Source: Boletus sp. NGJ (lineage: Eukaryota; Basidiomycota; Agaricomycetes; Boletales; Boletaceae). From it: a stretch of DNA of 64,000 nucleotides. Position 1 is the stretch's first letter; each line of letters starts with the position of its first letter. The position numbers and the translations under genes were made by a program. Of this stretch, positions 51,093 to 63,489 are shown piece by piece. The notes beneath the pieces are model-generated. The model ran no database searches. It saw nothing but the letters and a program-made list of their open reading frames with translations, and was not told the origin of the DNA. The DNA is taken from positions 1,054,001 through 1,118,000 of the forward strand of contig JAGTXK010000073.1 in assembly GCA_019096195.1 (NCBI GenBank), written 5' to 3'.

Positions 51093-51947
51093 TTAGTTAC
51101 CCGCCCCCCAAACCCTGTCAAACCATCTGTTGTTTTGTGAAGTGGGGATGCGGTCATTCTCTGACTTGTGACCTATGTTGTTAACAGGGGAAGATGACGC
51201 GGAGGTCTCAGGAACGAGAAACGACATGTCGGTATGAATACTGGAGATGTATGAGCCGAATGCCATGGGCTGAAGACGGGCCTGGCGTATGAGGTCCATC
51301 ATGAGAGAGACGCCCTGGCGAGACTATCGTGCATATGAGTGGATCCGTGAAGGGGTGTAGGATGTGGAACGTGCCTTTTGAACATGGGCTTTGAAACGTG
51401 CCAAACCGTGGCTTTCAATTCTCCTTGTCAGACCCCAGCCGATATTTGAGGTGATGTAGGCCTCGGTGGTTTGCACTGTTCTCCTAATGGTGGCGTGCAC
51501 GGGGTCAAAACGGAGTCCGAGAAGTGGAGATGAACTACAGACACACACCCATCTTGGGACTGCTGGAAGAGCTGGGTCTCTTCGATTTGCATGACCTTGA
51601 CATGATCTAGGTTTTTGGTGCGACACCTGACTACTTTTCCAAAGGGATCGACTTCGCTCTCCTCGATGACCCACGACTCTGTGCGCGAAATGATGCCCTG
51701 AGGGGCCCATCTTGGGAGGGTGCCCCGCTTGAGAATAAGCCTAGTTGTGAGGAGGGAACCCGAGTCGGTCTGTCTGCGGTCGACGACGTCGCAGGAGATG
51801 ACGTGGGAGGCATATGGGTTGGGATAGCGGAGAAAGAAGGCGAGAGAGACGATTGACCAGGGATCGCTGTGAGAGTCAGGATGAGTGGTAGAGAAGAGAA
51901 AAGAGTGCGACTTACTCGTACACGAACGATTGCGAAAAGAACTTCAT
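51093..51947 (-). CDS. UPS1: PRELI/MSF1 domain protein, Ups1-like phospholipid transfer protein
   Basis: With Mdm35, Ups1 shuttles phosphatidic acid between mitochondrial membranes for cardiolipin synthesis. ATG at 51947: MKFFSQSFVYDDPWSIVSLA across the first intron, then FLRYPNPYASHVISCDVVDR, which carries the hallmark RYPNPY-x-HV. Further blocks are GSLLTTRLILKRGTLPRWAP, ESWVIEESEVDPFGKVVRCR, TKNLDHVKVMQIEET and LTRRIESHGLARFKAHVQKS. The C-terminal end, after MAFGSYISS, is not firm: the frame stays open to 51093 but an earlier end by splicing is possible. The NLDH/RTKN pattern and RYPNPY fit Ups1 more than Ups2/3. Confidence 0.88.
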
Positions 51948-52039
51948 GGCGGACGACGACCCCTGCGACTCGAAGAGGAGTGGAAATGACAAGACTCATC
52001 TCCCTATATTATCGTAGTCACGTGCTACATAATGACCGG

Positions 52040-53544
52040 TCACGTGTATGTCTCGTCCCAGACCCGACCATCCGGGCAGACAAGCACACGCAGGCCATCG
52101 TGCGCTGGTCGTACCCAGTGCACCTCCCCCTCCAGCCCTTCTCTCATCATCTCCGTCCCCTTCCTTTCCGTGGCATTCAGCTCCCCCTCCCTCTCCCCCA
52201 CACTCTCTCCGATCCTCACGTATTCCTCCTGCGATACATCATGGTTGAACCCAGTCATGTAGCTCCTTCTTGCTCCTATCTTCCGTATTGCCGTTGCCGC
52301 CTCAAGCACCCCCATGTGCGACATGTGCCCGCGGAGCCGTAGGCAGTCTATCACAAGCACCGATTTCTGCCCGCCAGCGAGAATAAGTGACCATGCATCA
52401 TCTGGTATCAGCGACACATCAGACATGTACACGATCGCATCCTGTACAAGGAACCCAAAACAAAAGTATGGTTGAATCTTCGGGCTAGTCACACCATCTA
52501 CCGCCTTTGGAGTTGGCGACGAACCGCCCGATGTCGTTGTAAACGTGGGCGGAGAACTGGTCGTGAACAGACGTCCGTGGTGTACTTTAAATTGGCAATT
52601 CAATCAACGTGCCCCGAATAATAGCCCACGTTCGCCTCTCACCTGAAATTGGTGTGATCCGTATGCCGGTATCCTTGATCTCGAATGGAACCTTGTCCTC
52701 TATAATATGCCATTTAAAGTCGGGAACCTACCCATCGTAAAGGTCAGCCCATCGGCACAATGCAGATTCAGATCCTGGAAACACACATCGCCCCCACCTG
52801 ACGCGAACTCTTTCGCCGCGAGGTACGGAAATGCCCTTTGGACTGCTGTAAATGTGCTTTGGGAAACATAGACATCTATATGTTCCTGTATTGCGCTTCC
52901 CAGAGTCCATGCTGTTGGGTTACCGACCCATCTTGTGAGGTAAACGGTACGAAATACTGCCTAGGTCGGGGAAACGACAATCACCTCGTAGATCATCTAG
53001 TCCGTTTATCGCTGAATAGACGACTATCAGTATCACTTACCATCTCATGTTTGAGACCAACTAGACCCACCATCAGCGTGTGCATGGGTAATGAGCACAG
53101 CGTCAATCTCTCGTAATCCATATTTTGGAAACCATTCTACAGCGGCGGCCTGGAAGTTCTTGCCCACGTCTATTACCAGCGTCCTGTTTCAAACATAGCG
53201 ACGGTCATTCACCTGACAAATGGGCAGCAAAGAAACACCCGCGTCTTCTTCCCATCTTTGCCTGCAGTTACCCGAACCACGGCTGATGTGTTCCGTCTGA
53301 TGTTCTTCTTCCCCTCCGGAGTGAGCGTCGAGAGGCAAGTCCTACACGGTTCTTGACTTGGTGGTGCCGTCAAGCAATCCAAGGATGGTACCGAGGACGA
53401 TGTGCCCGTCCCGAGGAAAATGAGTTCGATTTCTGGATTAATAGTACTGTTCTTGGTTGACGGAAAAGTTGACTCTTCGTCTGGAATAGTGACATTTCCG
53501 CTTGCAGTGCGAGTGGTGTAGGTATCTACAGAAGCAGGAATCAT
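52040..53544 (-). CDS. Metallo-beta-lactamase-fold hydrolase (PhnP/tRNase Z-like)
   Basis: Metal-dependent hydrolase; substrate unknown. Blocks in order: ELIFLGTGTSSSVPSLDC, CRTCLSTLTPEGKKNIRRNT, TLVIDVGKNFQAAAVEWFPK, YGLREIDAVLITHAHADAIN and GLDDLR. The last two carry the HxHxD metal motif followed by A-x-x-GLDDLR, the PhnP-like variant. Then WTLGSAIQEHIDVYVSQSTF, TVHHGRL-like VHHGRL, QDAIVYMSDVSLIPDDAW and VLVIDCLRLRGHMSHMGVLE. The stop is at 52040. The in-frame ATG nearest the domain is 53544 (MIPASVDTYTT). The frame stays open upstream to 53658 without an ATG, so an upstream exon is possible. It ends 93 bases before the UPS1 start, same strand. Confidence 0.88.
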
Positions 53545-53661
53545 GCCAGTGTCCAGTGTTGGTTTCGAGTCCTTGGCAGAATTGCAGCCTGAGGTCAGTC
53601 GAAGTATGGGGTTGGTGCCAGTTTTCGTCGAAAGGCAGCTCTTAGAGACAAGTGCCACTAC

Positions 53662-53967
53662 TTAGATAGAATGAAACGCTGTCGCGCGCTCTTCAAGTAA
53701 TACATAGAAGTTCATAATAAGGTTTCCATCATGTGCACCATATATATTTACGAGTGTAACATTGGTGTTAAACTCGAGTTTTGCAACTTTCCGGTTGTGT
53801 GACAGTGTGAGAGTAGTAAAGGGAACAGCGAAAGTGGCACTTCGGACGCTTTTCCCCTTAGGAGTTGGTCTCACAAGGTTCTGTGGTCGAGCATATCCTC
53901 GGATCAGAAAATATACTAGTAGTACAAACCCAGTGACATGCTGAAACAGAAATGATGGCGTAGTCAT
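53662..53967 (-). CDS. Uncertain ORF directly in frame after the RBG2 stop
   Basis: An ATG at 53967 opens 101 codons to TAA at 53662. It lies in the same frame as RBG2, two codons after the RBG2 stop (TGA GGG ATG). The product starts MTTPSFLFQHV, has one hydrophobic segment (GFVLLVYFLIRGYA) and a beta-rich tail, with no family I recognise. It may be 3' UTR by chance, a readthrough extension of RBG2, or part of a separate gene. There is no typical readthrough context after the stop (TGA followed by GGG). Confidence 0.25.
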   Translation of the reverse strand: MTTPSFLFQHVTGFVLLVYFLIRGYARPQNLVRPTPKGKSVRSATFAVPFTTLTLSHNRKVAKLEFNTNVTLVNIYGAHDGNLIMNFYVLLEERATAFHSI

Positions 53968-53970
53968 CCC

Positions 53971-56132
53971 TCATTTTGTGAATACTACAGTGCGTGTTGC
54001 ATTAGAATTCGAGCACAAGGAATAGATCCAAATACATACTCGAGACCACATCTTCCTCTTGTACTTGATGATTCAAACTAACCTTCTGCGCATGTGGTGC
54101 AAATTTTGATGACCGCCCCTGGACACAGAAAAGACAGACGAGTCAGTTAATTGGTAAGAACATCGGAAATACTGTCCATACCCTAAAAATCACAAACTTG
54201 TTGAGTGACGTTGATGTCTTGGAGAGTAAAAAACTCACCAAACGAGTCCATATCGGAAATTAGTGGCGAGTGATTTATGGATTCCCAGACAAACATCCTG
54301 CGGATTGTCACATAAAACAAGGAATTTTGCGTTTCTCCATGCGCACAGCAAAATCAGTATAATGGTGCACACCTCAATCGTGGCACCTTTCCGCAAGCAA
54401 ACAGGGTCTGACAAGTCAGGACGTTCCCCACGTTTCTTCGTGTAAACTTTGACAAGGCCAAGACTGTCCCATATGCGCTCAATCAGGTAGTCAAGACTGA
54501 ACGTCGAAGACAATGGGATCAGAAAACCCAGTGCAGGATTGGAATGGTATGCGCACTTCAAATCCATCTCGCAACTGATGACAACCGTGTTCTCCGTTCG
54601 AGCAAGCTTGTCGACCTGCCTTGAATTATAAACATGACCCTTTCTTATGAAATAACGTCACCTACAAGTTCCAAGCTGATTGCATCTATCTTGTTGTACA
54701 CATCTGGAGAAAATACGTCAATAGAAATGATATAAAATGTTTCCGTCCGAGACCCACAGAGACATGGAATATATTTGCGCGTGCCTTGATAGACAGTTCA
54801 GGCTGCTGTCCAGTTCTGTTCGGGTTGTCTAATGGACTTACCAATCAACACATCTATGAACTCGTCTGTAGTGATCTGGAGCATTAGCAACTCAAACGTC
54901 GGCATTAAGGGTGAGTCAGATATTTGGGTCTCACGTCCTCTCGAATCATGACATCACAGTTGTGTAGCTTGTCTGGAAAGGATAAGCGATAATTCTATCC
55001 TGTGGCGTGGGATGGACATACAACTTGCAAGGATTGTCCGTATGGTCTTCTCGTCAGTTTTGGTCAACTTCACTGTTGTATTGAGCTTGAGAAGAAAGTA
55101 AGCGTACGTGATTATGGATGCAATTGATACGATACCGTTATCTGTTCAACAATGATTGGTTTCAGTTGTTTTGGACTGAAAGAGAGCACCACCATTCACT
55201 CCACCAGTAGTCTTGCGTTTGAACACAACATCAGGTTTCCGCTTGTTGAGTCGAATACCCACTGTGTCGAGCTCAATTTCCAGTAGGCGCTTTTGTTCTT
55301 CGGACTTGGTAGCATCAAGCATGACAAGTATAAGATCGGCAGTCTTCGCGGCTGGCTCGACATGAAGTATGCTTCAGGCTGCTGAGAGCCTTTGGTACTC
55401 ACTTGCAACCACCTGTCGACCTCGGCCCCGACCTTTGGCACCAACAATGAAGCGAAAGGAGAAGATAGGTGTGTTCCTCTCACCTTGACTGGCACCTTCC
55501 ACGATTCCAGGCAGATCGAGAAGTTGAATGCGGGCGCCTTGATACTCAATCACACCAGGAATGGCAGTGAGAGTGGTGAACTCGTAGGCTGCGCATTCCG
55601 AAGCTGTGTGTGTGCATTTGCTAAGGAGCGTGGACTATATTAAACTCATCTCAGACCAACAGATCCAAAATAAGCTGAAGCACGAGCCTTTCCGACGGAC
55701 GGGAAGCCGATGAGTGCGACACGGGCATCTCCAGATTTTTGTACGTCGAATCCGATGCCTGCGGGGCCAGATTTCGATGCCGGTTCGAGGAGCTGGGCAC
55801 GATAGCGTGCAAGCTTTGCCTTGAGCAGACCAAGGTGATACTCTGTCGCCTACTTGCAAGATGTCAGATATCCGAGTGAGTCCTACTATTTAGGGTGGGG
55901 AACCTTGTTCTTTTGAGCTGATGAAGGCAAATCATCATTCAGTAGTAGATTGACAGCAAAACAAGGGACATACTCCTCGCCATCTCCTCTTGATGGTTTG
56001 GTCACGGTCAGATATTCCTAGGTCGGTGGTCGCCTGGGGCACTCACCCTCGATCTCCTTGATCTGCGTGGTCTAAGGTATGCGATCAGGGTTACAAAATG
56101 AGTGAAACACTGACCTTTTCTACAATACCCAT
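53971..56132 (-). CDS. RBG2: Developmentally regulated GTP-binding protein Rbg2/DRG2
   Basis: Translation-associated OBG-type GTPase that works with Gir2/DFRP2. ATG at 56132 (MGIVEK, spliced to [12 protein letters not shown]). [20 protein letters not shown] and [21 protein letters not shown] match DRG2. The P-loop is split after GK by an intron that starts GC (55635-55687). Further motifs: [40 protein letters not shown] (G3), [20 protein letters not shown]-like text, [20 protein letters not shown] (start of the TGS domain) and the end [30 protein letters not shown]. The last splice yields TGA at 53971-53973. DRG2 rather than DRG1 because of the MGI start, [10 protein letters not shown] and [11 protein letters not shown]. 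It is divergent from SSK2 with 179 bases between ATGs. Confidence 0.95.
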
Positions 56133-56311
56133 GTCAAATGACTGCGATGTGTTCCTATGTGCTCGTACTGATAGATAGTATGAATGGTGTCCTGGATGAT
56201 GATTCAGATGAATGGAGGCTTTGAATCATCGACTCACGTGATCGAGGTTTGGTAGAAGTACTAGTTTGGCAAGTAGTAGAGATTTAGGCTTACTTGACCA
56301 AGACTTGTAAG

Positions 56312-59300
56312 ATGACCAGCATCCGACGAGGAATGTCACATCAGCCGTCGCTGTTCTCACTCGAGGAGCAAGACTCCAACGACGGCGACGAGCCCGATTG
56401 GACCCCTCCCCCAATCCCAAGACCGCACTCCTCCACACCTTCGATGCACTCCTCCTCCATAAACACCTCCTTGCGTAGCAGAGGCAAGGGCCGTCAGTCA
56501 AGGAACAATTTCTCTTCGGGCTCAGCGTCTAATACAATATCCACAAATTACAATCCTCCACACAACCTCCCAAAGTACTCTGATATCTACTCCCAGTTCG
56601 TTAAGCGCTACAGGTCCGAACCGGGCCTCGACGACGACCCAAGAAACGATCCAGACTCGAACTATTTCCAGAGAGGGCTGGGTCAACTTACAGATGCAGG
56701 CGACAGTGACGATGAAGACCACAATCGCTCAAGTCTCGGAGACGCATTTGATCGCTTCTCCGCCCTCATGCTCGAGTCTGACCCAATCGAGCCTGCAACG
56801 GTAGAAGATCGCCAGCGTTTAGAGTGGCAGACCATGCTCGCTTCTGTTCTTGACGGTGATGTGCTCAGATCTGAGAAGACTCGCATTGCTGTCGCACTCG
56901 ACTCTTCCAGCGAAGAACATAACAATATCCATCTCAACATCTGGCTCGGGTTGCGCGCAAAATTCGCTGGAAGGAAGGAGACAGAAGAGCGCAGGCGTAT
57001 CGAGGAGAGGAGGATGCGCACAGTGGATCCCGTCATAGAGGAGATAAACTCTTTCAAGCTCAAGGACGACGAACGCGACATAGCCTTGCAGCGAGTCAAT
57101 TCTCTTCTTTGTAGACTTGAGGCGGCTCAGTCCCTTTACCCGACCCTCAAGGCCTTCTATGCAGACAAGGTTGCTGCGTCGGAACCGCAATTCCAGGCCC
57201 GCTGTGACACTCTCAACACGTGGTCAACCGTCCTCATGTCCTTACGTCGTCATATCGCCCTTCTTCAGAGATGGACGGGGAGCGAGTCGCTTGATGTGAC
57301 GAAACCGATCGCCAGCATCGACGTCTACCCACGTCTGCAAGCCAACGGCTTCTCCAAACAAACACCAAATTGTGGCACGTTCATTGAACGCGTCCTCAAA
57401 GAAGACTCTATTCAAAAGACTTTTGAAAAGGGATTTTTGACTACCGTACATTCTTTCATCGGCACTGCTCGCGACGCCCAAGTCAATCTTTCTTCCTTGT
57501 TTCAAGAGATGAACCTCCCGACTTTCGAAACTGAGCTAGTGCCCCTCATTTCCTTCCCCACTAAACTTGCCCAGGCGTGTCTACGCGTGCGCCTCGACTA
57601 TGTTCAGAAACTTAAGGATCCTGAAGTCCTCATCATTGATCAGGTCACTGAAGATGTGAAGATTAGTCTGGGGCTAGCTTGCACACTCAAGAGACAGTAC
57701 GAGGCGTTCCTTGCCCCCGATCCTGAGGGCAAGTGGAACCTACCCAGGTGCATAAGTGAAGACTATGATACCACTATCCTCGAGGCCTTGTCAATATTTT
57801 TCAGGCTTATCCACTGGAAACTCAAGAGTGGTGTCAAAGGCATTTACTTCAAGGAAACTGATGTCATTGATTCTCAATGGGCAACGTTCAACGATGTCAG
57901 TATGACTGTCATCGGGGCTTCCGTTGTAGTAGCTGAGCAGGTTTGGTGCGTATTATTACCTTCACTGAAAGATTTCAACCAACCAGTATCTCACAGTTCG
58001 TTGACCAATCGACTGATGGTTCGAGTTGCGAACTATTTCGAGACTCAAGTCCGCCTCCCTGTCTCCGCAAACGGACAGATACATGAAGCACCCAATCCGG
58101 TTCTCCAAGGTGATGTCATCGCCAGCACAACCGGTCAAATGACCGACGAACAGAAGGTCAACTGGTATGGAAAGATACTGGACAACGTCCGGTTGCGATA
58201 TCGCAAACTTCAACGCTTTGCAAGGTTCGCATATCCATCATCCTCAATATCATTCTAACTTTGCAACTATAGAGCACTTACGCAAAGAATAAGTAACTCG
58301 GCGGAATACAACCTTGAAAATGTCCCTCTTGAACAATTCATAGCCGCCCTGGTCGCAACAGACCACTTCCTTGTCTACACACAAACCTATGAAGAAGACG
58401 GTACTTATATAATAGCCTCAAGCGCGCTCCGAGATCGCCCCGAGGCTATTCGTCGCATTCTTCTTGAATCTTTTCACGTCAATGAGATTGTCAACGACGA
58501 GGGTTCACCGCTTCCCGTTGTTGACAATGTCGCAGAGTATGCGGAAAGCGACGAGGATGAGGAGGCGGAATACCTTTTGCTGTTGTCTCCCCGCAACCTA
58601 TTCATTTGGAATGGACTGGTTCTCATGTTAGAGTTGCCGAGAATAGAGCTCGACATAAAGGATAACCGGGTGAGGCTGGTTGCGGACGGGACAATGCATC
58701 GGCTCGCGCTGGCCAAAGAGCAATTCGGTGACACCTTTATTCCCGCTGATGAAGACGAAGAGCCAATTGAGGTCATTCTCACTCCCCCTCCCTGTATAGT
58801 CGAGCAGCAGGCACATATACCAGCCGTCAATCGCGAATTGCGCAAGATTTCTCGCGCAACGAACAAGCTCGCTGAATCCATTGTTGATTCGGTCCACCAC
58901 GTCCGTAATTCCCTGCGAAACGCCGTCCGATATCAGGAGTTACTCGAGAACTGGTACTTGTTTGCATCTGAGCATGGCCAGCACGCGCAGAAACATATGG
59001 AACGCTCTACAATGACCAAATTCAATCGTTCGCTTATCCGGCTTGCCATCTCCTGGGTTTCCTTCATTTGCGATGATTGCGATCCTACCGATAGGAAGAC
59101 CTTCAAATGGGCCGTTAACGCGCTCGAGTTCACGCTACATCGCACAAGACGGAGCAATATTCTACAGATGTCAAGCGATCAATTTGAGATGCTTCGACAG
59201 AAAGTAGCAAGTTGTATGACGCTGCTGATCAGCCATTTTGATATCTTAGGTGCCCGGTCAACCCTGGAGGCACGCAAGGAAAAAGAGCGGCAAGAGGAGT

Positions 59301-60757
59301 TGTTCCGCGAGCAGGCATCTATCGCCGCGGATGATGACCCACTTTTACAACGCTCGCAGTCTCCCGTCAATGACGACTATCTTATCACTTCTAGTGCCTA
59401 TGCGTACACAACTGCTCATGTTCGCGTCTTCTGGGAAAAAACTGCCAAGGCGCTTGAGTTTCTCGAAAAGGAGCGCGAGCAGGCGAGTTCAGAGAACCGG
59501 TTAATTGGGCGTGTGCTCGACGATGAGAAGTTGGAGGATCGATCCCTAGTTTTCCTTGCATCTTCCAGCTCAAACATCTCTATACGTTGGCAGCAGCGGC
59601 GGTTCATCGGTGCTGGGGCATTTGGCTCCGTCTACCTTGCTGTTAACCTCGATTCAGGGTCCCTCATGGCCGTTAAGGAGATTAAGTTCCAGGAGCTATC
59701 TGGGCTACCCAATCTACACTCTCAGATCAGAGACGAACTCAGCATCATGGAGATGTTGCACCATCCAAATGTTGTCGAGTACTATGGCATTGAGGTGCAT
59801 CGGGACAAGGTGTACATCTTCGAAGAGTATTGCCAAGGAGGGAGCCTGGCGGCATTGTTGGAGCACGGGCGGATCGAGGACGAGAGTATCATCCAGCTGT
59901 ATACCATGCAAATGTTGGAGGGCCTTGCATACCTCCACTCGAAAGGTATCGTGCATCGTGATATAAAGCCCGACAGTGTGTCATTCTACCATGATAGCGG
60001 ATTCTGAAGACTTACCTGTTTTCCAGACATCCTCCTCGATCACAGAGGGGTCATCAAATATGTCGACTTTGGAGCATCGAAAATCCTCGCTAAGAATCGC
60101 ACGATGCAACGATCTCGCCGTGGTTCAGATATGGCCAACCTGGCAAAAGCTGGTGGTCTTGGCGGTGGCCTCGGGGTGAACAACAGCCTGACAGGTACAC
60201 CGATGTACATGTCTCCCGAGGTCATAAAAAATGACAGACGAGGTCGTCATGGAGCGATGGATGTGTGGTCCTTGGGCTGTGTTGTACTCGAGTTCGCTAC
60301 GGGTAAGAAGCCCTGGAGTAATCTAGATAATGAATGGTGCGCTCTATCTCATCGACATATATTCACCACGTACTACTTCTCATGACACATCTCAAGGGCA
60401 ATCATGTTTCACATCGGGGTCGCTACCCAACACCCACCTCTTCCAGAACCAGGTCAACTCCGCGAACTTGGGATCAATTTCATCAAACAATGTCTGACCA
60501 TTGATCCCGTTCTGCGGCCCACAGCGGTCGAGCTTCTGGATCATCCTTGGATGCTCCAGTTTGGCGAGACACTCTTGGGCTTTGACGATGGGGAACTCGC
60601 CCCAGCTCCACCTGTCGAAATACCTCATGTTGAGAAGTATGAAATGGTCCCCACTATGAAGCCGGCTGCTACCGCCCAGGAGAAGATGGTCGAAGCCATT
60701 CAGATACCCTCACCTGCGTCATCCTCTAATGAAGAACCAACCCCTGATAGTGATTGA
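56312..60757 (+). CDS. MAPKKK of the HOG stress pathway, Ssk2/Ssk22 (SskB, Wis4) type
   Basis: Activates the MAPKK (Pbs2) of the high-osmolarity pathway. Exons 56312-58224, 58273-59975, 60027-60336 and 60397-60757 join in phase to 1,428 residues, the usual family size. Residues 1-200 are disordered (WTPPPIPRPHSSTPSMHS). The long middle region is the regulatory Ssk1-binding domain (RKFAGRKET-like LRAKFAGRKETEERRRIEER). The kinase domain starts IRWQQRRFIGAGAFGSVYLA (Gly loop), then MAVKEIKF (Lys), GIVHRDIKPDNILLDHRG (HRD, split by an intron in the D-N codon), VDFGASKILAKNR (DFG), TGTPMYMSPEVI (APE) and VWSLGCVVLEFATGKKPWSN. The Ser-rich C-terminus ends EEPTPDSD. It likely responds to osmotic/oxidative stress, which fits the stress-type catalase promoter nearby, though this link is inference. 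Confidence 0.95.
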
Positions 60758-61050
60758 GGGTATTCACACGATGCATCTTGTATTTGTCTTTTCGTGGCAC
60801 GGTGCGGTCTGTTTGGTTCGGACCTATCTTGTTACCAGCACACACCTTGTAGCTATTACTTAGACCCTTTGCTCAACACATCTTGTAACATAGTACTCAT
60901 TGCTTAGTCGCGAAGATACACAGACAAATTTACTTGAAAAGGTAGAGAAAATAGCTGGAGAATGTGTACAACCGACGGTCCTGCGGTCAGGTACAATCAA
61001 CGTCCGAACAGAAAAAAGAACACAATACATTACGGATACGCTTTGACCCA
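60758..61050. other. Convergent 3' ends
   Basis: About 290 bases between the MAPKKK stop and the membrane-protein stop. Only 3' UTR-type sequence, nothing recognised. Confidence 0.45.
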
Positions 61051-63489
61051 TTACTCAATCACCCAGCGTTTATCGTTGGTGCGTACACTGCCACCACTCT
61101 TTGAACTGCTAACACTACGGGTAGATGGTTGTCGGTGAGGATGGCAATATGTACGCCCGGACGGTGTGCGAATCATCGCTAGACATGGCTGCTGGAGGGA
61201 CCTTTGGCTACGCATCCTCATAGGTCGCGCAAAACGCGGCCCTTGCGGCGGCGGAGGGATTTGAACCTCTGGACCAAAGGCAACGGAGAAGGTTCGTTCG
61301 TTGTTTGACGGGAAGGCCACCTTCTCTGGGTCGCCGAAGATAACTGGCTCAAAATCACCTTCAATGGGCTCCTGTGCATTCACTATGGTGTGTAGCATAA
61401 GAGGAGGGGCACGAGTTACGAAGATCGACCACGCACAGTAGTGAGGCAACCCTTTGCCAAAGTTGAAGCGGCATATAATGCCTAGTATGAACGAGAGCAG
61501 CGTAAGGAAAACCGAGGCCGATGTCATCAATCCGAAGAACGTCCAGGTCACGTATGTCCAGCGGAAAGTCGTGGAATCAAACATGGCACCCCAGCCAGCG
61601 AGGTAACACAGACACATAAGAAGGAAACCGAATATCTCGATTTTCCGTTCCCGCCTCACTGAATACCAACCCTATGGAGGACTTGATTAGCGCAAAGTGT
61701 GATGTCGAGGTTGGGCTCTCACAGCAGCAAGCCATGGAGGTAGTAACTGCGGCAGTATGAGTCTGACTCATCCGCCAATAGAGATGCCCTCGACACTCAC
61801 GATTAGAGTCACGATCAACAAAGGCCGATACACTGGTGAGGTTGCCAGATGACCGATAGCGCCGTTCCAGAGTTGATCAAGCCACAACGCTATCGAAGTG
61901 ACGATGAAGAATAAGGAGAGTTGAATAACGATCGACAACGTCAACACAATTTTGTAGATGCGACTGATAGTGAGAGATGCCCCGACACGCTTGAAAGTTT
62001 GCCAGCCGAATGACTGAAAGGTATTTGTGTTGAGCGTGAATCCACCTCAATGACTTCAGGAAAGAGGGAAAAATTCAAACCTTCGCTAGCTTCCAAGATA
62101 GGACAGCATAGACCAACAAAGCCACAGCATTCAACACCAAGCTTGGTATTTCAGCGGCTGAACGAGATTGCCAGTAGTTCGGAAGGAGGTTGATAGGGTG
62201 ACAAGCTCCATTTGTCGTCATTCCTGCGAAATCACTGCGAAACTGGGCAGAGTTGTAAATCTGGAATCCCGCCCATCCAGTAGCCACCAGATGAGTTAGG
62301 AGGGAAGCTATCCTGAATACGGTATTAGGTTCTGATGAGAGGTTCTGATGATACAACCCTCACGTATGCGGAACCGATTCGTTCAGAATCTACAGAGAAT
62401 CAGACCATATGGCTTTCTGTCATTGAATTAATACTCACTGCAACAATCGACATCCCTAACAACCAGATCTGGAACATAATAAAGGTGAGGTCTTCCCTCT
62501 TGGTGTTTCGAAGGCTAGAAATGCTCTTTTCAAAAGACCAGTCACGGTGCATCTGTTCCATCGTACGCACATCTGGACGGGCCAACCTAAAGCCCATAAG
62601 CACTCTCTGTCAAGAATCGCGCTCTCGTTGTCCCATCCAAAACCGTTGACGATAACTTGCACTGTGCCGTTGATGTTGACAGCTTCAGTAGCACTTGGGA
62701 CACGCTAACCTCATAGGTGAACAAACATTGCCATGTATACAACACGAGGGCTGACCTTGACAACTGCGCTTTCACCGAGTATCCATTCGTCCCAACTCCC
62801 GCTCTTTTTGTCTGCGGTGGTTGTTGGAGTAGGGGTTGAGCTGAAGTAAGAAGACTTTGTAGTACTCGTGGAGTTGTTGCTAATGCTGGTTGTCGTCGTC
62901 AGATGAGATTGCCCCGCCATCGCAATTGAGGCCGAACTGGAATTGGAAGATTTCGCACTGATCGTGGAGGTGCCGCTAATACTATCAATCGTAGTCACAG
63001 GCGACGGATATATTGTTGTATTCATTGTCACGGCCGCTACGGCAGATGTGGGCACCAGGGTGTTGTTGCCGACCATTCCATCCCATATCACTTGGCATGA
63101 GCTAGTACTGAATGAAGTTGGTACAGTGTCGCAAAGCCGAAGCTCGTTTCCCAAAACGTAAAACGCATCTGGGTTGATAGCATCGCCTTGCTCGATGATG
63201 GAAGCCAAGAAATCAGTTGCTTGAACATTGATCTGGAAGGCTTGCACTTGAAAAATCAGTTGGAGAATGCAGTGCAATACTGAGACGACAAAGTAAGCGG
63301 TCGCAGTTCTGGTGAGTGTTATTCGGTCCCACTACAGAGATAGGTCAGGAAGTTGAGTAAAGTCGGACATCTCGAGGTTAATAATGACGGTCTCCTTGGC
63401 TGAAGGAAACTCGTCCAAGAATTATCACTCACAAAGAGCTTTATTTTGGCGGGAAGAGGGAAGATTTCCCAAACGTCCTTAATGCGCAT
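61051..63489 (-). CDS. Multi-pass membrane protein, unrecognised family
   Basis: ATG at 63489 gives MRIKDVWEIFPLPAKIKLF, spliced to WDRITLTRTATAYFVVSVLH and a first TM. A lumenal/extracellular part follows (ALYVLGN-like DAFYVLGNELRLCDTVPTSF with a Cys pair), then a Ser/Thr-rich, O-glycosylation-type stretch of about 80 residues. TM-rich exons follow: RIASLLTHLVATGWAGFQIY, IPSLVLNAVALLVYAVLSW, LSIVIQLSLFFIVTSIALW and IEIFGFLLMCLCYLAGWGAM, then WTFFGLMTSASVFLTLLSFI. The C-terminal tail is cytosolic-type, with PPPPQGPRFARP and Arg/Ser-rich text to 61051. It resembles orphan membrane proteins of Agaricomycetes, of unknown role. Several exon borders are inferred by phase. No catalytic motif is visible. 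Confidence 0.75.

Noticed and set aside
56522-57190. Minus-strand Ser-rich frames opposite SSK2
   Set aside because: Antisense images of the acidic/Arg-rich coding region of SSK2, without donor or acceptor logic.
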